A stretch of 64,000 nucleotides of DNA from positions 2,480,001 through 2,544,000 of the forward strand of contig NZ_JBEHZE010000001.1 of assembly GCF_041058985.1 (NCBI RefSeq), in the 5' to 3' direction. Of the stretch, positions 61,240-64,000 are shown piece after piece. Position 1 is the stretch's first letter. Each line of letters starts with the position of its first letter. The notes under the pieces are model-generated. The model had not been told where the DNA came from and did not search any database. It saw nothing but the letters and a program-made list of their open reading frames with translations. This DNA comes from Hyphococcus lacteus. GTDB taxonomy: Bacteria; Pseudomonadota; Alphaproteobacteria; Caulobacterales; Parvularculaceae. The position numbers were made by a program, and so were the translations under genes.

Positions 61240-63039
61240 TCAGTCTTTTTTCTCTGTGATCGGCATCGCAACGCGAATATGAACATCTTTTAGTTGCGCG
61301 TCAGAGGCATCAGCCGGTGCATCAAGCAACAAATCCTCAGCCTGTTGGTTCATTGGGAACATCGTGACTTCACGGATGTTTTCTTCATCGCAAAGCAGCA
61401 TCACAATACGCTCAATACCCATGGCACACCCCCCGTGCGGCGGGGCACCAAATTTGAATGCATTCAGCATACCGCCGAATTTGTCTTCGACAACCTGCTT
61501 ACCATACCCAGCAATATCGAAAGCTTTGTACATAACATCTGGCCGATGGTTACGAATTGCGCCGGAACCAAGCTCGTATCCATTACATACCAAATCATAT
61601 TGATAGGCTTTGATCGCGAGTTTATCTTCGTCCGTCGAAGCCGCTTCGAGCGCTTCAAGGCCTCCTTGCGGCATTGAGAACGGGTTATGGCCGAACTCAA
61701 CTTTTTTGTTTTCCTCGTCCCACTCATACATTGGAAAATCGACGATCCAAGCCATGCGGAAACTGTCAGCATCGCTAAGTTCTAACTCGTTGCCAATAAC
61801 AACACGGGCTTTAGCTGCGACAGCCAAAAAGTCTTCTGGTTTACCAGCAAGGAAAAACGCCGCATCACCCGCTTTAAGGCCGAGTTGCGCGCGAACTGCC
61901 TCAGAGCGTTCAGGACCAATATTCTTTGCGAGCGGGCCTTTGATTTCGTTTTCGTCAAAAATCATGTAGCCCATGCCCGGCAGACCTTCGCGTTGCGCAA
62001 AGGAATTCATCCGATCACAGAATGCACGACTGCCCCCACCCGGCGCTGGAATTGCGCGAATTTCGGTTTTGGGATCAGCGTCAAGAATTTGTGCGAAGAT
62101 TTTAAAACCAGAACCACGGAAGTGATCTGATACGATTTGCATCTCAATCGGACACCGAAGGTCAGGCTTGTCAGAGCCGTATTTTAGCATCGCCTCGTCA
62201 TACGGAATTAACGGGAAAGGATAGTTCGTCACTTCGCGTTCGCCCGCGAATTTTTTAAACGTATTTGCGATCACCGGTCCGACAGCGTCAAATACATCCT
62301 GACGCTCGACAAAGCTCATTTCTAAATCGAGCTGATAGAACTCACCCGCTGAACGATCCGCCCGCGCATCTTCATCACGGAAGCATGGCGCGATCTGGTA
62401 ATAGCGATCAAAGCCGGAAACCATGATAAGCTGTTTGAAAACTTGTGGTGCTTGCGGCAACGCGTAAAACTTGCCGGGGTGCAAACGCGATGGCACCAAA
62501 AAGTCTCGTGCGCCTTCTGGGCTAGACGCCGTCAGAATTGGTGTCTGGAAATCTGTAAAACCAGACTCTTCCATCCCGTTGCGAATTTCGCGAATAACCT
62601 TGGCACGGGTCATGATATTTTTGTGCAAGGTTTCCCGCCGAAGATCGAGATAACGGTGCTTCATCCGAATATCTTCCGGGTAATCTGGCTCACCAAAAAC
62701 CGGCAATGGCAATTCATCCGCAGCGGACAAAAGCTCGAAATCGTCAATCCGGATCTCAATCTCGCCGGTCGGCAGGTTAGGATTAACAACCTCGTCCGCA
62801 CGGGCAACGACCCGGCCCTCGACTCGGATTACGCTTTCTTGGCGTACCCGTTCGATTTCCGAGAAAAACGGCGCTTCTGGCTCAACAACCAACTGGGTCA
62901 GACCATAGTGATCGCGCAAATCGATAAAGAGGAGACCCCCGTGATCACGCTTGCGATGCACCCAACCTGATAGGCGAACAGTTTCGCCAACCTCTGTTTT
63001 GCGTAGTTTTTCACAATGATGCGTCCGATAGGCGTGCAT
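61240..63039 (-). CDS. aspS: Aspartate-tRNA ligase
   Basis: This 599-residue class II synthetase starts at ATG 63039 (MHAYRTHHCEKL) after AGGGGAA; the frame opens 13 codons earlier but the usual OB domain starts here. The anticodon-binding OB domain (VRLSGWVHRKRDHGG), motif 2 (CFRDEDARADRSAGEFYQLD), the bacterial insertion, and motif 3 with GAPPHGGCAMGIERI are all visible. The motif 2 form is common in alphaproteobacteria. It diverges from rnd. Confidence 0.96.
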   Translation of the reverse strand: MHAYRTHHCEKLRKTEVGETVRLSGWVHRKRDHGGLLFIDLRDHYGLTQLVVEPEAPFFSEIERVRQESVIRVEGRVVARADEVVNPNLPTGEIEIRIDDFELLSAADELPLPVFGEPDYPEDIRMKHRYLDLRRETLHKNIMTRAKVIREIRNGMEESGFTDFQTPILTASSPEGARDFLVPSRLHPGKFYALPQAPQVFKQLIMVSGFDRYYQIAPCFRDEDARADRSAGEFYQLDLEMSFVERQDVFDAVGPVIANTFKKFAGEREVTNYPFPLIPYDEAMLKYGSDKPDLRCPIEMQIVSDHFRGSGFKIFAQILDADPKTEIRAIPAPGGGSRAFCDRMNSFAQREGLPGMGYMIFDENEIKGPLAKNIGPERSEAVRAQLGLKAGDAAFFLAGKPEDFLAVAAKARVVIGNELELSDADSFRMAWIVDFPMYEWDEENKKVEFGHNPFSMPQGGLEALEAASTDEDKLAIKAYQYDLVCNGYELGSGAIRNHRPDVMYKAFDIAGYGKQVVEDKFGGMLNAFKFGAPPHGGCAMGIERIVMLLCDEENIREVTMFPMNQQAEDLLLDAPADASDAQLKDVHIRVAMPITEKKD

Positions 63040-63304
63040 GCAATTCCCCTGTAATTCCTGTTCGAGCCGGAGTGGCAATGCCGCAATGCAAAGTCAAGGC
63101 CGCATTGTGTAGCCTTTGATCCGGTTTACGCTGCTATTTCTACTGTGGCGTTTAGGATGTCTAGTCCGGCAGCCTTCAATCGGGTTTTTCAAACAAAAAA
63201 ACCCGCATAAACCCTCGCATTTTCGCAATATCCAGCGCGGCAATTCATTTGCGGCTCCGAAACCGCCTTGTGCGCGGCTCAATGCGCCGATAGAAGCGCC
63301 CGTC

Positions 63305-64000
63305 ATGCAAGTCATTACCACCACCGACGAACTGTCCCGATTCTCGAAAGCGCTGCGCGAACAGCCCTATGTGGCTGTTGATACCGAATTCATGCGCGAG
63401 AAGACCTATTGGCCGATCCTTTGCCTCATTCAGGCCGCTGGCGAAGGCGAAGAAGCCGCGATTGACCCCCTCGCTGAAGGTATAGATCTTTCACCATTTC
63501 TGGAGCTTTTGACCGACAAAAAAGTCGTGAAGGTTTTCCACGCTGCCCGGCAGGACCTTGAAATCTTTCACAAACTTATCGGTGATGTGCCGGCCCCGCT
63601 TTTTGACACCCAGATCGCTGCGATGGCCTGTGGTTTCGGCGACCAAATTGGCTATGAGCCGCTAATGCGAACGCTTCTAAAAGCCAAAATTGATAAAGGC
63701 TCCCGCTTCACGGATTGGTCCCGCCGCCCCCTAACCGACGCACAATTATCCTATGCGTTATCGGATGTAACCTATCTTCGTGAGGCATACCCTATTCTTC
63801 TCGATACCTTGGAAAAACAAGAGCGAAAGCATTGGGTCGAAGAGGAAATGGAGGCGCTCTATGATGGTGACCTCTATTATGTGCACCCCGAAAAAGCCTG
63901 GAAGCGCCTCAAGCTAAAAGGTGTCCGCCCGAAAGAAATGGGTGCCGTCATGAAACTTGCAGAATGGCGCGAGCAAGAAGCACAAGCTAAAGATACACCG
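63305..64000 (+). CDS. rnd: Ribonuclease D, N-terminal part (runs off the window)
   Basis: The frame starts at ATG 63305 and is open to the window end, giving 232 residues. It has a DEDD exonuclease domain: YVAVDTEFMREKTYWP (Asp and Glu of motif I), KVFHAARQDLEIF (motif II Asp) and SYALSDVTYLREAY (motif III). RNase D trims tRNA 3' ends. The HRDC domain lies beyond the window edge. It diverges from aspS; a 9-bp A/T-rich inverted repeat lies in the gap at 63181-63205 without clear function. Confidence 0.93.
   Translation, partial: MQVITTTDELSRFSKALREQPYVAVDTEFMREKTYWPILCLIQAAGEGEEAAIDPLAEGIDLSPFLELLTDKKVVKVFHAARQDLEIFHKLIGDVPAPLFDTQIAAMACGFGDQIGYEPLMRTLLKAKIDKGSRFTDWSRRPLTDAQLSYALSDVTYLREAYPILLDTLEKQERKHWVEEEMEALYDGDLYYVHPEKAWKRLKLKGVRPKEMGAVMKLAEWREQEAQAKDTP

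Noticed and set aside
63181..63205. Inverted repeat CGGGTTTTT/AAAAACCCG between aspS and rnd
   Set aside because: It lies between divergent genes, where a terminator is not expected, and has no T run after the stem, so no function is assigned.
63094..63324. 76-codon minus-strand frame upstream of aspS
   Set aside because: It overlaps the rnd start and the divergent promoter region, with no ribosome binding site or family resemblance.

Overview
The window reads as chromosomal DNA of an alphaproteobacterium. The evidence is a GTTC-N7-GTTC LexA box between ssb and uvrA, an alphaproteobacterial type AspRS motif 2, a CobT-type chelatase subunit, a System I (Ccm) cytochrome c maturation block, and moderate GC with little horizontal-transfer signal. 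Genus and family cannot be fixed from the sequence alone. No tRNA, rRNA, CRISPR array, transposase or phage gene was seen.

Layout. Positions 1-2.6 kb hold the gspD (partial) and gspC end of a type II secretion locus with a divergent prepilin peptidase. Positions 2.6-31 kb are mostly housekeeping: enoyl-CoA hydratase, succinate-semialdehyde dehydrogenase, a glycosyltransferase, two cyclophilins with coaD and gyrA in one leftward operon, a Cu/Zn SOD lipoprotein, a Tat-type kelch protein, a histone H1-like protein, ssb and uvrA sharing an SOS box, a PRC-barrel protein, a solute-binding protein, apt, an M13 peptidase, cobT, two YceI proteins (one fused to cytochrome b561), a nitroreductase, and a fused alpha-beta 2-oxoacid dehydrogenase E1 followed by an acyltransferase-like gene.

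Positions 30.6-38.6 kb form a leftward cAMP signalling block: TPR/beta-barrel protein, FecR-domain protein, CHASE2 class III adenylate cyclase, two tandem 28-residue membrane micropeptide genes, a Crp-type regulator that keeps its cAMP-contact and DNA-contact residues, and a STAS-like protein. Each micropeptide gene is preceded, at the same distance, by a TGTGA-N6-TCACA Crp box and a -10-like hexamer at class II spacing. These genes are too short for routine gene calling and are the main new observation here.

Positions 39.6-55.4 kb hold a rightward redox cluster: an FAD oxidoreductase carrying two cyclic-nucleotide domains and four [4Fe-4S] motifs, a heme-b-like membrane protein, an FHA-domain protein joined to ten CXXCH motifs, a pentaheme c554-like protein, glutamate dehydrogenase, an HbpS/GlcG-like lipoprotein, a porin, and a decaheme cytochrome with an LVIVD propeller. 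Its substrate is unknown. The order suggests electrons passing between an NAD(P)H or ferredoxin-like cytoplasmic module, the membrane, periplasmic hemes and an outer-membrane porin. The next genes, ccmI-ccmH-ccmG-ccmF, supply heme-attachment functions. The window ends with an M14 carboxypeptidase, aspS and the start of rnd.
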